Shown here: in pieces, positions 40,604 to 50,000 of the stretch | Layout of the letters: each line of letters starts with the position of its first letter | How positions within the stretch are numbered: position 1 is the stretch's first letter | Assembly (NCBI GenBank): GCA_009792885.1 | Contig: WMCF01000008.1 | Span: forward strand, 19,519,578-19,583,577 | Length of the DNA stretch: 64,000 bases | Direction of reading: 5' to 3' | DNA from: Eremophila alpestris peregrina | Lineage: Eukaryota; Chordata; Aves; Passeriformes; Alaudidae | Translations under genes and position numbers: made by a program | The notes under the pieces: generated by a model | Databases searched by the model: none | Told to the model about the DNA's origin: nothing | The model's input: the letters and a program-made list of their open reading frames with translations, nothing else

Positions 40604-40715
40604 GCGGGAATGGGGGAATGTGGGGATGGTGGAATGGGGGAATGGTGGAATGTGGGAATGTTGTAATGGGGGAATGCTGGAATGTGGGGATGCAGGAATG
40701 CGGGAATGCAGGAAT
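40604..40715 (+). repeat. 14-unit tandem array of an 8-base motif (GNNGGAAT)
   Basis: Fourteen units of exactly 8 bases run without a gap: GCGGGAAT, GGGGGAAT, GTGGGGAT, GGTGGAAT, GGGGGAAT, GGTGGAAT, GTGGGAAT, GTTGTAAT, GGGGGAAT, GCTGGAAT, GTGGGGAT, GCAGGAAT, GCGGGAAT, GCAGGAAT. Eleven keep GGAAT, two read GGGAT, one GTAAT. Because 8 is not a multiple of 3 the array reads as a 24-base, 8-residue repeat in every frame with no stops, so the open frames over it on both strands are artefacts. Confidence 0.98.
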
Positions 40716-40789
40716 GCTGCCAGCCCGCACCCGCGGGGCTCGGCGGGCAGCCGTCATGTGGCCCACGCACAGGCCACCTGCTAAACTTG

Positions 40790-43700
40790 ATAGTTTTTAA
40801 GGGCAGAGTTTTCTAGGGGCAGTGGTGCTGGGTTACGTCTTTGCCAGCTGCTGTTGGCTGCAGTCGTGAGTGCTCTGTATTCAGGCAGTGAGAAGCAGAT
40901 GAAGATGCTCTTAATGAAGCATCAAGCGCAGAGAAGCTACAGGTTTTATTTTTTTCCTTCTGTCTTTCAAAGAGAAATAAGCAGTATTACGCTAAAAAAT
41001 ATGTAGATGCTTCATTTTTCCTTCGTTGGAGTTTATTATTTAAGAAAGCAAAACTTGTGACATTGGAATAACTCCCTAAACTTTGAGATCTATTTGGAAT
41101 GCCATTTCTTATAAAAATAAGAATTTAAACTCTATGTAAAATCCATGTATTGAAACGGTTTAAAGGTATGAGTGGAGCTAAATCAGAAGTTCCTCTAGGT
41201 TTTCATACCCAACTTTCAGTTTAGAAGGGGAAAAAGCAAATAATTGCTCAAAGAGGAATGTATCTGGATATATGACTTCTTTGAAATATTAAATGCAAGA
41301 TGAGAAAAATTTTTAGTAGTTAAGTGTTGGAGGCTCTTTCATGCTTTTATATTACTCTGGTTAAATTGCTACTGCATTTGATAAAGTTATTCTTAACTGA
41401 GTTAAATAGCTCTTTGACAAGTTTACTCTGTCTTAAATATTTTCATTGTTTCATAGCTTACTAAGGTCAGCAAATATAAAGTGGAAAAAAGCTACCTTTT
41501 TTGAAAGACACAGGGATGGAAGGGAAGTTTTTATCTGTTGTGTGACTGCAATAAAGAAAAAAAAAACCTGAGGGCAGTTAATCTTGTTTTCCCTTAAATT
41601 TGTCTTTGCTTATCTTCAGTCATTTTGCAGCAAGCAATCAAATCTGATATTCTGAGTCACTGGAATTTAGTTACAGTGTATATTCTCCTATGAAGCAGCA
41701 GTAGTTGGTTATGAAGTATCACACAGAGTTATGACAATAGATTCTATACCACTGAGAATGCAAAACCCAAAGACACAATGCAAAACTGAAGCAGGTTAAT
41801 GGAAAGAAACAGAATCAACAAGGCTTTGCTGTATTCTTTTGGTTGAATTCCAAGTTTAGTTTACATTTGGGGGTACATACAGTAATGCTTTTTTTTTTTT
41901 TCCTGTTTGTGGCTCTTCCTACTAAAATTAAAATGTGGCAACAGAGGCACTGACAGTGAAGTTGAGAGTGGACTGAAAGCTATGATCTGATGTGTATGGA
42001 TCTCTGTTATGGGAGATCCTACCAGAGATAATCTGCCCAAGCTTACTGCCCTGAAGTTTAACCATTTCTCTTGGAATTTTGGTTATACATGATGACTTCT
42101 CTTGTTCCATAATGACCAACTTCAGAGGTAGCTCAGACTTTGACATGTTGAGCTGCTTGGCAGGATCTGAGAGCTAATGTCCTGTACAAACACTTGATAC
42201 AGCACTATCCTGTACAAACACCTGTTTCTCTGCTTTTGCTACAGCATTCCAATGCAATTAGTCTTTCTTTTTCTCTCCACATTTCCAAGTGATTACTTTT
42301 ACTGCTAGCTTTGTTTCATTTTTAAATGCTTCAAATTGAAGAGTGCTAATGAATTCATTAAAAATGACCAACATTAAAAAAAAAAGAGAGAGGAGAGAAT
42401 TCACTATACACTTCTCTGACAAGTGAAAAAACCCAGAGGAGCTGTATGCTGTAGACTACTATGAATTATTCTGTATCTTGACAGTTAACTGCATCTCCAT
42501 ATATGACAGTACTTGCGACTTGTAAAATAGTCTTCAGATCATCCTTAGTGCAAGTTGTAGCTTTTCATATTTTCCACTGGAAATACTATTATTTTTTAGC
42601 TTTGCAGGAGAGCTTTAGATTCATCCAGATTTTGCACTGAAAAAAAAAGTAATTTAAAAAATATACAGTGGTCCTAAAATGCCACTCAACCCTTAGAAAT
42701 TCTTAGTACTTAAAGTAGTGAATATGAAAACCATATATAAATATTTTAAAGGCATTTCAGCTTGCTGAACTATGATGGTTGGAAATGAGGAAGTCAGAAT
42801 TAAATTTATATTTCATTTCCCTTTTCATGTTTTTGTTTAGTATGTGGGTAATAGAGAAGCAAATCACCTAAAGAATGAAGTCTGCAAGCATGAAAGCGCA
42901 TTTTCATAATTGCCTTGGCAGGAAGCCTGCATGTTCTTGTAGCAGAGCTGTGAATATTCCGTGGGATGAGGAGCTGCTCGCTCAGTGGAGGGGCACTGTC
43001 CCTGTGAGTGCTCGTCTCCTTTCTAAGATCCCAAAGGAACGTGTGTATGCTGGACAAAAACCCCTCAAACCATCCATACTGATTTGCATTTTATGGTATC
43101 TCAGCTTGTCCAAAATATTTAGAAAATGAGAGAAGAATAAGAGGAATCAAATCAGTGGAATGAGGTTTGATTTCTGTCAGAAATAGCTATCAAATGTTGT
43201 GAAGATTCTGTGCAAGGAGTGATGTTTGGCAGGCAGGTGAATAGGTGCCATTTTGGGTGGATGTGCAAACACAGTATGAATACCTCTCCCACTGATTTTT
43301 AATCAGCAGTGGTACAGGATGGGGTGTCAATGCTGCTCTCAGGAGTTTATGCAGGAAATTTATCCAAGTCACAGCAACCTCTGTTGAAGTTTGCTTGCCT
43401 CTACAGGAGGCCTTTTCTTCGTAGGGGTCTCCTGGGTCTTGTTCTGTATCGTGAATTGTTCTGTTAAAGGAATGAAATGATCATGTATTTTTAACTACCT
43501 TGGATTTTTTTTTTTCAGAGGCATAGGTTTTTGGCTTTGCATCACTACTGCCTACATTTCGTTATTTTTGTAGAGGATTTCTGACACCCAGTATATAGAT
43601 TGTATCTATACTATTGTTTCCTGTCAAAATAAAACAGCTTTCAGGTTTGCAATCAATTTGGAGAGTTCTGTAGAAAATCGTTTCATTTTTCAAAGAAGCA

Positions 43701-44890
43701 CATGGTTTTGCAAACTTTGTGTGGGATGAAAATCTTCCTGTGGTATTAAGAAAATAAGTTATCCACAGTAGGCCTATTATCAGGATAGCAGAGATTTTGC
43801 TAATTTTATAACAGTGTTGTAGCTTGAGTGACTTCAAAGTATTGACATGAGAGACTTGAAAGCATAAGGCCACAATATTTACTGTAGATGCCAAAAAGTT
43901 ATTCAATAAGAAATGGTTGTGCCATTGGGGGTGGTGTTATTTGCTGCAGGTTAGCCATTACAAATATCACTTTCTGCCCTCTGGAAAAATATTTACATTT
44001 TCTGGCTATATGTTTGGTTGGTTGTTTTTTTTACTTTGGCAAAATACAGGAGGGATAAAAAAACCTGTCAGTTGTGTTTGAAATTTTTTTTAGTGTTAAA
44101 GTTCAAGAATATGATGTGATATTCAAACTTCTCACAGATTTGATAAGGAGAAGTATCCTACTAAATAATTCAAGAGTTGATAAAAACCTTGGCAAATGAC
44201 CTGTGTCTGGAGAGCTTCTGGACTTTGCTTTTTTCCCTTAAACTTGGATAGAAATGGTTTGATTGCAAGTTTAATTGTGTAATGTGCTCTTCTAGGAGTT
44301 GGTTTTCAAAATGTACTCAAACTTTGATATGAAGTCCACCAGATGTTATTGGGTGTCAATCTTGGAGCCTTTGTCTGCTCTTCCCTAAGATCCAGTTGTT
44401 TCATGTTGTTCATAGCTGCATAGCCTCAGTGGCTAGAACTCCATTTTCTTCACAGTGCACATGTTTGTTGAAACATTCCAATGGAAGTGCCTAGTTTACT
44501 CCAAAAAATTGAGGCATCTCAGTTGTTCATGTTCAGTTATTTGAAGGCTGAAAAGAAAATTATGTATTTGAAGACAAGCTAAGAGCTAATTTTCATTAGC
44601 TGCTGCTGCCATGGAGAAGACCAACCCTTATATTCAGCATATTCATATAAAATACTGCACAGAAGTATCCATGCAGACCTGCCTCTGGCATCCCAAGGAC
44701 ACCAGGGAAAGAGCAGGAGTTTCCTTGTGTGCTGCCTGTGTGCATGTCTGGCTGCCACAGCATGGCTTGTCCAAATGAGACTCTGAAGAGCTGCCACTCA
44801 CCAGGGAGCCAGGTGGCCTGGGAGCCTCTGTCTTTTTTATCCTGTTCACAGGTTCCAAATGTGTACAGTGCTGTGTCTTTTTACTTGGAG
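40790..44890. other. Intronic stretch before the CADPS2 exon
   Basis: AT-rich. A 13-base direct repeat (CCTGTACAAACAC) occurs at 42181 and 42209. The last 300 bases before the exon (about 44600-44870) are GC-richer. No other exon recognised. Confidence 0.5.
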
Positions 44891-44894
44891 ACTA

Positions 44895-44944
44895 ACTGCA
44901 TTTATTTTTGTTCTCTCCCCTCTCCCTGTTTTTCTCTTGCATAG
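44895..44944 (+). promoter_or_regulatory. 3' splice site of the CADPS2 exon: branch-point candidate, polypyrimidine tract, AG
   Basis: A CTAAC branch-point-like motif has its A at 44895, 49-50 bases before the AG. A pyrimidine-rich run (TTTTTGTTCTCTCCCC, then CTCTCCC and TTTTTCTCTTGC) leads to the ATAG ending at 44944. The tract directly abuts the conserved CAPS coding sequence. The branch-point choice is inference. Confidence 0.85.
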
Positions 44945-45058
44945 CTCAACAAGCAGCAGCTGCAGGTACTGAAGGAACGTTTCCAGGCCTTTTTGAACGG
45001 GGAGACGCAAATCGTAGCAGATGAAGCATTTTGCAATGCTGTGAGAAGTTACTATGAG
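44945..45058 (+). CDS. CADPS2: Internal coding exon of CAPS-family secretion activator, probably CADPS2 (exon 2)
   Basis: The exon has 38 codons, phase 0 at both ends, no stop. It encodes LNKQQLQVLKERF followed by FLNGETQIVADEAFCNAV and RSYYE. This is the conserved stretch just after the variable N-terminus of CAPS proteins, before the C2, PH and MUN/MHD domains, so it holds none of those domains itself. CAPS proteins bind PIP2 and syntaxin/SNAREs and prime dense-core vesicles for calcium-triggered exocytosis; CAPS2 is linked to neurotrophin release. The acceptor is a C/T-rich tract ending TTGCATAG, and the donor is GAG|GTGAGC. From memory, CADPS2 reads LNKQQLQ...CNAVRSYYE here, while CADPS reads ISKQQLQ...MNAVQSYYE, so CADPS2 is favoured. 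The family call is near certain, the paralogue call likely. The reading frame runs on past the donor to a stop near 45183, but that part has no family similarity and is intron. Confidence 0.93.
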
Positions 45059-45064
45059 GTGAGC
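45059..45064 (+). promoter_or_regulatory. 5' splice donor of the CADPS2 exon
   Basis: The exon ends TATGAG and is followed by GTGAGC, a good match to the GTRAGT donor consensus. Phase is 0. Confidence 0.88.
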
Positions 45065-48000
45065 TGTGTGCTTTGTTCTCTATGTTATGTTCATGGTATG
45101 CCTTTTAATGCAGGTACAGGGAAAGTACTTTTAAGTTTCAAAGGCTGGGAACTTCCAAACCTTCTAGAAACAATTTTCTCCTAAACCAGCTTTGCTGTTT
45201 TAAAAGTTGAAATCTACTGCCTAAGCATAAGAGAGAAACTGAACTGGAAAATATTCACCCTTTTTTAAGAAGGGGAAAAAAATGTAAAAGAGAAGATAAA
45301 ATGAAAAGCCCCTGGTGCTAAAAATCTTCCTGGCAGCACTTGATACAACTAGGCACTGCTATCTTTATCTCCATATGTCCAAGGTAGCTCTTTTAATCAG
45401 CACTTTGTAAGTTACCATCCTGAGAAATATGTCTTTAGATTTTTAGTTACCATGCAGAAGGTTTTGGTGAGGACCTGCCCATTCCCTTCTGAAAGAACTA
45501 CAGCTTTCCATGCAGACAGGCCAGCTCTCACAATCTGCGGTGACCTCCCAGGCAGGTTCAGTGCCTGCAGCCCCAGTGCAGAGCTGTAGGTTGAGTTTTG
45601 ATTGCCTAAGGGACAAGTCCAGTCCCAAACTAGAGGACAGTTCCCTGTCCCTCAGCAGCAAAGGGCTAGTGAATTGTTACTCCTAGTAAATTTTACTGTG
45701 TTTTCATTTTGCTTCATCTAACTTCTGACCTGCTCAATGAATCAAAAAGACTGGGTGTCAAACTTCTTTGCCTTTTGAGAGGTCTTCCTTCATATTTCAG
45801 CCTACCACTTTTTTTTTTTTTTTAACTAGCTTTATTTTTGGTATATTATTTGTTCATTTTTCCTGGCAGCTATTTTTTGCCAGTGAATAACTTTTTTCCT
45901 CAAGCAGAAAAAGATGTGATTTATGTCCTAGTTTAGTTTTATCTACAACAAATTATATTGCACATCAAAAAAGAGAGGGATGGGCAAATGGTTTTCCTGT
46001 TGTGCTGGAATCATGGACTCAGTGTGTAGAAATAGAAATTTGTATAAAATCATAAAACTCAGTGTAAGTTTTCCCATATTAGGGTCTGATCAGTGCTGTG
46101 GCATTTGAAATCAGGGATTCTCACAAAAGCACTTGTGAAAAGATGGGGATAGGTCTGCAAGTGAAACCAGAATATGAACATTCTCAAGGTGCTATTTTAG
46201 GTGTGTGAGAACACGACAGAAGTGGTTAAAAAGTAATCCATTTTTCTGTATAGCTAGTGAAGTTAAGGCTGGGAGGAAGGACAGTTGGAGAGATGGTGCA
46301 GGGCAAGGCTGAGCTAGTTAGTGGCCCAGCAGTAGATTTCAGAGTAGGGCGATGTCTCAGGATGCTGAATTTGGGGTAGAACTGAAAAGGACTTAAAGGT
46401 TATAGTTCATTCTTTAGCACACTGTGTAAAGAGCTTGATGTGTTAGAGAAGTAGTCTGCTCTTTGAAAAGGATGTGATAGTGAATAAAAATTATTTTAAA
46501 ATAAATGTCTAAACAGTAACTGTTCTGTAAAGATTTGCTTCATGCCTTTTTTTAATGAAATCTGTAGACACTTTGAGAAATGTTCTTTAGCATATCTGCT
46601 CTTACAGAGAAAGGCTGTGCATAATAATCTAAGATAGCCTTATAAAATGAAAGGCTCAAATTTTCCGGCTATTTTCAGACATTCGCCATTTTGAATTAGT
46701 GTACAAGTGTTCTGAGTGTCCAGTTTCAAACAAAGAATTCCACAACTCTCAGCATTACTGTCAAGGATGTAATGACACTGAGATCTTCATCCTGTGTTAA
46801 TATACCATGAGCTGATATACCAGCTGTAATTTCAGTCCTTTTTTTATTTGTTTATCCCAGCCTCTCAATTCCATTTTGCATTTTTTCCACAGACTTCCTT
46901 TCAGACTTGCACAGCACTTTCCAGTTCTGCAGTTTGAGTCAACATTTGCTAGTCATTTTCAATTTCTTCTCAGGGTTGTAGTAGATAGATATCAGTAGAT
47001 TTAATGACCAGGGCAGTGGTGCAATCCAGATGGAGACTTAGTTCAAGCTACTGCTCCTCTTTAATACCTTTTAATCAAATTTTATGCATCTGATCACATA
47101 TTCTCATCTTTATTTGTAGGTGTCTCTTGTGCCTTTTTCCTTTTCTTTGCTACCCATTGGTTGAAAATACTAGTCTCTACTACTTCTTTGTGTGTTTTGT
47201 GGGTGCTGGTCTTTGATGCTTTCTCGTCTCTATGTCTGCCACATATGGTCCATCACATCTTCCATGTGGTAATGTTTGTTAGTACTTTGAATTATGGGCA
47301 TCTTCCTTGTTTCTGTCATACAGCATCTTACAAACTTCTGTGTTAATTTCGTTGTACTTTAGTTGCTCACCTACAGTTCAATTTTACCTGACAGGGCAGG
47401 AAAGAAATATGTGGTCTGCTCAGTAATTATTTTATTCTGAAAATTATTAACTTGCCTTTAATCCTATGCAGTAGTCATGGTTTGAGAGTTATTATAATAT
47501 TGTTTGCATGTCTAGGGTATATTCATTACTGTAGTTGATTTTCTACTTTAACTTTGAATGTGAAAGAGAAGGTCTGTTTTGGGGATGTGACATAAATTCT
47601 GTATCAGTAGTTGCAGGTGTTTTCACTGTAATCTGTAATTAATGAGTTTGTTCAGACTGTGTCCTCTTAAGAATCTTAAGAGAAAGCTCCAAGGATTTAT
47701 GAATTTATTATTGCTCAGTCTTTGTTTTACTTTTTTATAAATATTTGCAGGACGACTAATTTATTTGAAAAATAAGTAAATATTAATTTCAGCATTCATT
47801 TCACTAGGCTGTCAGTCATGCTCCTGTGTCAGAACCACTTGGAAGGTTTACACCAGTCAAGTTTTTTGCCTTATTTCCTCCACTATGTCTTGTCCAATGC
47901 TGCTGTGGTTTTAAAGACCATCTATGAATAATCTGGCATCAGTTTTCATTTATCTAAAAATGTAGTAGGAAAAGAATTTTTGGTCACAGGAAAAGTTACA

Positions 48001-49103
48001 TAAATTCTTCGTTAACTCTCCAGAAAAGGTTATTTTCATGTTCTGTGTAATCTCCCTCTAGAATCTCACCACACTGTCTGAAAGTCTCACTGAAATCTAT
48101 CATGTTTCAATTTTGTATACATGAATGTATGATTGTCTTGTTTTCCCCTTCAGTCTCAGTTTAGAGAAGGTATGGAAATGTTTACTCTTTCTGAAATCAT
48201 TCTCTCAGAATTAACATAGGATTTTAATTTTGTGCGTGGAAAATTCCATTACAGATATTGAGCCAGATTCTAATCAGTAGAACATCAGATGCTGTTGCTG
48301 CTTTGCAGATAAAGAGAAAAATTCAATCATATGGCAATTTTTTATGAGTAATTATATTGGACACACTGCTAAGTATAAAATTAAGCAAGAAAGTGACTTA
48401 TGAAATAAAGTCTTTTTTTGCTTAATTCAACCCTGAATTTTAAAACCTTGTTTGTGAAATAGGAGATAATCTTTCATTCATCAATTCTTGCATGGTCTTT
48501 CTCTGAGGTTGGAAAATGCTGTCGTGCAGAGCCCTGAGAGGTTTATTCACCACCTGTAATATACTTACCTCTCATAGGTATGCATATACCTTGGGCTAAA
48601 CTCACAGTGCTAATCCTTTAGTCTTGAATGTATGTAGTCTTAGGTATCAGTAAAACTGGTGCAAAGACTGTAATGAATGCTCGAAATACTGTGAAAACTT
48701 TTTCAATATTGTAATGATTGCAAGTTCTCAGGTTTTCAACTCTGCTTAAAGCAATGTGAAGCTCCAAGTGCTCAGTACTGGTGTTTTTCCTGTTTTTCTT
48801 GCTGGTTCATTTTAAATATGTGGTTCTAAGCCATGATTACTTCATGCTGCTTAAATCTGAATGTTAAATGCAGGATCTGTAACACTTAGTACTGTGGGGT
48901 GTTTTGAGAATTTAAAATCAGAGTTTGTTTGACTGTACCAGCTTGCCTGTGGTACAAAGATCATATTTAACCTACTTTCTGTTTAAGCTTAGGGGATTTG
49001 TGTACGCAAACCTAGGTGTTAGTTTGGCACTGCCAGGCTGCAAGAAATGAACTAAAAGTAGAAAACAGAGAAAATAAAAAATAAGGAAGAGGAGAGGACC
49101 CAT
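45065..49103. other. Intronic stretch after the CADPS2 exon, nothing recognised
   Basis: AT-rich, with a T16-17 run near 45810 and a GC-richer patch at about 45440-45660. No repeat family or exon recognised. Confidence 0.5.
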
Positions 49104-49212
49104 ATCATAGAATTATAGAATTATTTGAGTGGGAAGGAACTAAAAAGATTGTGTAGTCCAATCTGCCTGCCACAGGCAGGGACATCTTTCACCAGATAAG
49201 TTGTTCAAAGTC
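49104..49212 (-). mobile_element. CR1 LINE fragment, antisense, part 1 (split by an LTR)
   Basis: ATCATAGAATTATAGAATTA, GTGGGAAGGAACTAAAAAGA, TAGTCCAATCTGCCTGCCAC and AGTTGTTCAAAGTC match the antisense CR1 3' end. The match stops at 49212 and resumes after 49759, so this and the 49765 piece were one element. Confidence 0.93.
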
Positions 49213-49486
49213 TGTCCTAGGTTTTAATGTAAGATGTGCCCAAAGTATGTATTCTGTCACCATCTTCATGGGCTGTTGGAACCAGGTGGGGCAGTGTTTT
49301 CCCTGCCCCCTCCCTCCGGGGGGAGGCTGTTACTGGCCCATCAATGCACTGGCCAATGACTCACAGGTAACTCCCTTTGGGAACTGTCTCTGCTTAATGG
49401 GCAATCAAGGACCCATTGTATGACTCACAGAATGACATCAGCCCATTGTGAGATGCTCTGCCCAGTGGGGAGGAGCCAAGCATGGA

Positions 49487-49492
49487 TATAAT
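49487..49492 (+). promoter_or_regulatory. TATA box of the solo LTR
   Basis: GATATAATC in the LTR, about 215 bases before its ATTAAA signal. Position and orientation fit an LTR core promoter. Activity is unknown. Confidence 0.55.
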
Positions 49493-49702
49493 CTAGAGCT
49501 TGGGACAGCACAGACCTTACCAACTGGATTCCCAGAGGACAGGAGCTGCCAGATCTTTCTACAGGATCACTGCTTCAACAAGACTGCTTCATCTGGACTG
49601 CTACCACCACCCTAACAAACAGGGTGTCAGGTTGTATTCGGACTCTGCCAAAGGTCTCTTCATTTGTTCCTTTTACTATTACATTTATTTTGTCGTTTTC
49701 CT

Positions 49703-49708
49703 ATTAAA
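49703..49708 (+). terminator. Polyadenylation signal of the solo LTR
   Basis: ATTAAA, followed by T/G-rich sequence (TTGTATTTCTGAC) 50 bases before the LTR end. Confidence 0.55.
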
Positions 49709-49764
49709 TTGTATTTCTGACTTAGAGTCTCTCACTGGTTTTGCTTTCAAACCAGTACAGAGTC

Positions 49765-50000
49765 CCATCCAACCTGATTTTGAGCACTTCCAGCAATAGA
49801 GCATCTACAAATTCTCTGGACAATCTGTTCCTATATTTAACCACTCTTATTGTAAAAATTACTTCCTTACATCCAGCCCAAATCTACCCTTAACAGCTTT
49901 CTAAATGGTAAAAGAAAGCATTTCCCTTCCTTCATACCAGTGTTCATAGGTGACACCTTTCAGCTTCTCCAGTAAGTAGGCCAAGTGTCCTACAATTACC
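49765..50000 (-). mobile_element. CR1 LINE fragment, antisense, part 2
   Basis: CCATCCAACCTGATTTTGAG, GCATCTACAAATTCTCTGGA, CAATCTGTTCCTATATTTAA and CTTACATCCAGCCCAAATC continue the antisense CR1 exactly where the 49104-49212 piece breaks off. The 5' limit is approximate. Confidence 0.92.

Larger units (their letters stand above)
40481..40775. promoter_or_regulatory. Compact CpG-rich island
   Basis: This roughly 300-base island is strikingly GC- and CpG-rich (GGCTCGCCGATCGGGGCGGG, GCCGCAGCCTGCGGCGTTCC, CGGAGCGCCGCTGC, CCCGCACCCGCGGGGCTCGG) in an otherwise AT-rich, CpG-poor intron. It holds a CTCF-like motif and an 8-base tandem array. An ATG at 40555 in a fair context (GGGATGGCC) opens an 81-codon frame, but most of it is array. 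It may be an internal promoter, an insulator or a GC-rich minisatellite; nothing decides. Confidence 0.6.
1..44944 (+). other. Intron upstream of the CADPS2 exon (partial, probably intron 1)
   Basis: No other exon with similarity to the CAPS N-terminus was found upstream, although that exon would be GC-rich and distinctive. The intron therefore starts outside the window and is over 44.9 kb here. It is AT-rich, mostly T-rich on the + strand, with scattered CR1 and LTR pieces listed separately. Very long first introns are usual for CADPS genes. Confidence 0.75.
49213..49759 (+). mobile_element. Solo LTR of an avian endogenous retrovirus, nested in CR1
   Basis: The 547-base element begins TGTCC and ends TACA, the TG...CA ends of retroviral LTRs. 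It is flanked by AAGTC (49208-49212) and GAGTC (49760-49764), a 5-base target duplication with one mismatch. Inside are a TATAAT box at 49487 and an ATTAAA polyadenylation signal at 49703, in the right order for U3-R-U5 on the + strand. A 5-base duplication fits several ERV classes. No internal viral genes are present, so it is a solo LTR left by recombination. The 99-codon frame at 49500-49799 is not a gene. Confidence 0.85.

Noticed and set aside
40399..40800. Several overlapping repetitive reading frames on both strands (WNGGM-type and PFPHS/IPAFPHS-type proteins)
   Set aside because: They are translations of the 8-base array, which lacks stops in every frame. No evidence of a real repetitive protein.
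49500..49799. 99-codon plus frame
   Set aside because: It spans the LTR/CR1 border, so it is a chance product of two nested repeats.
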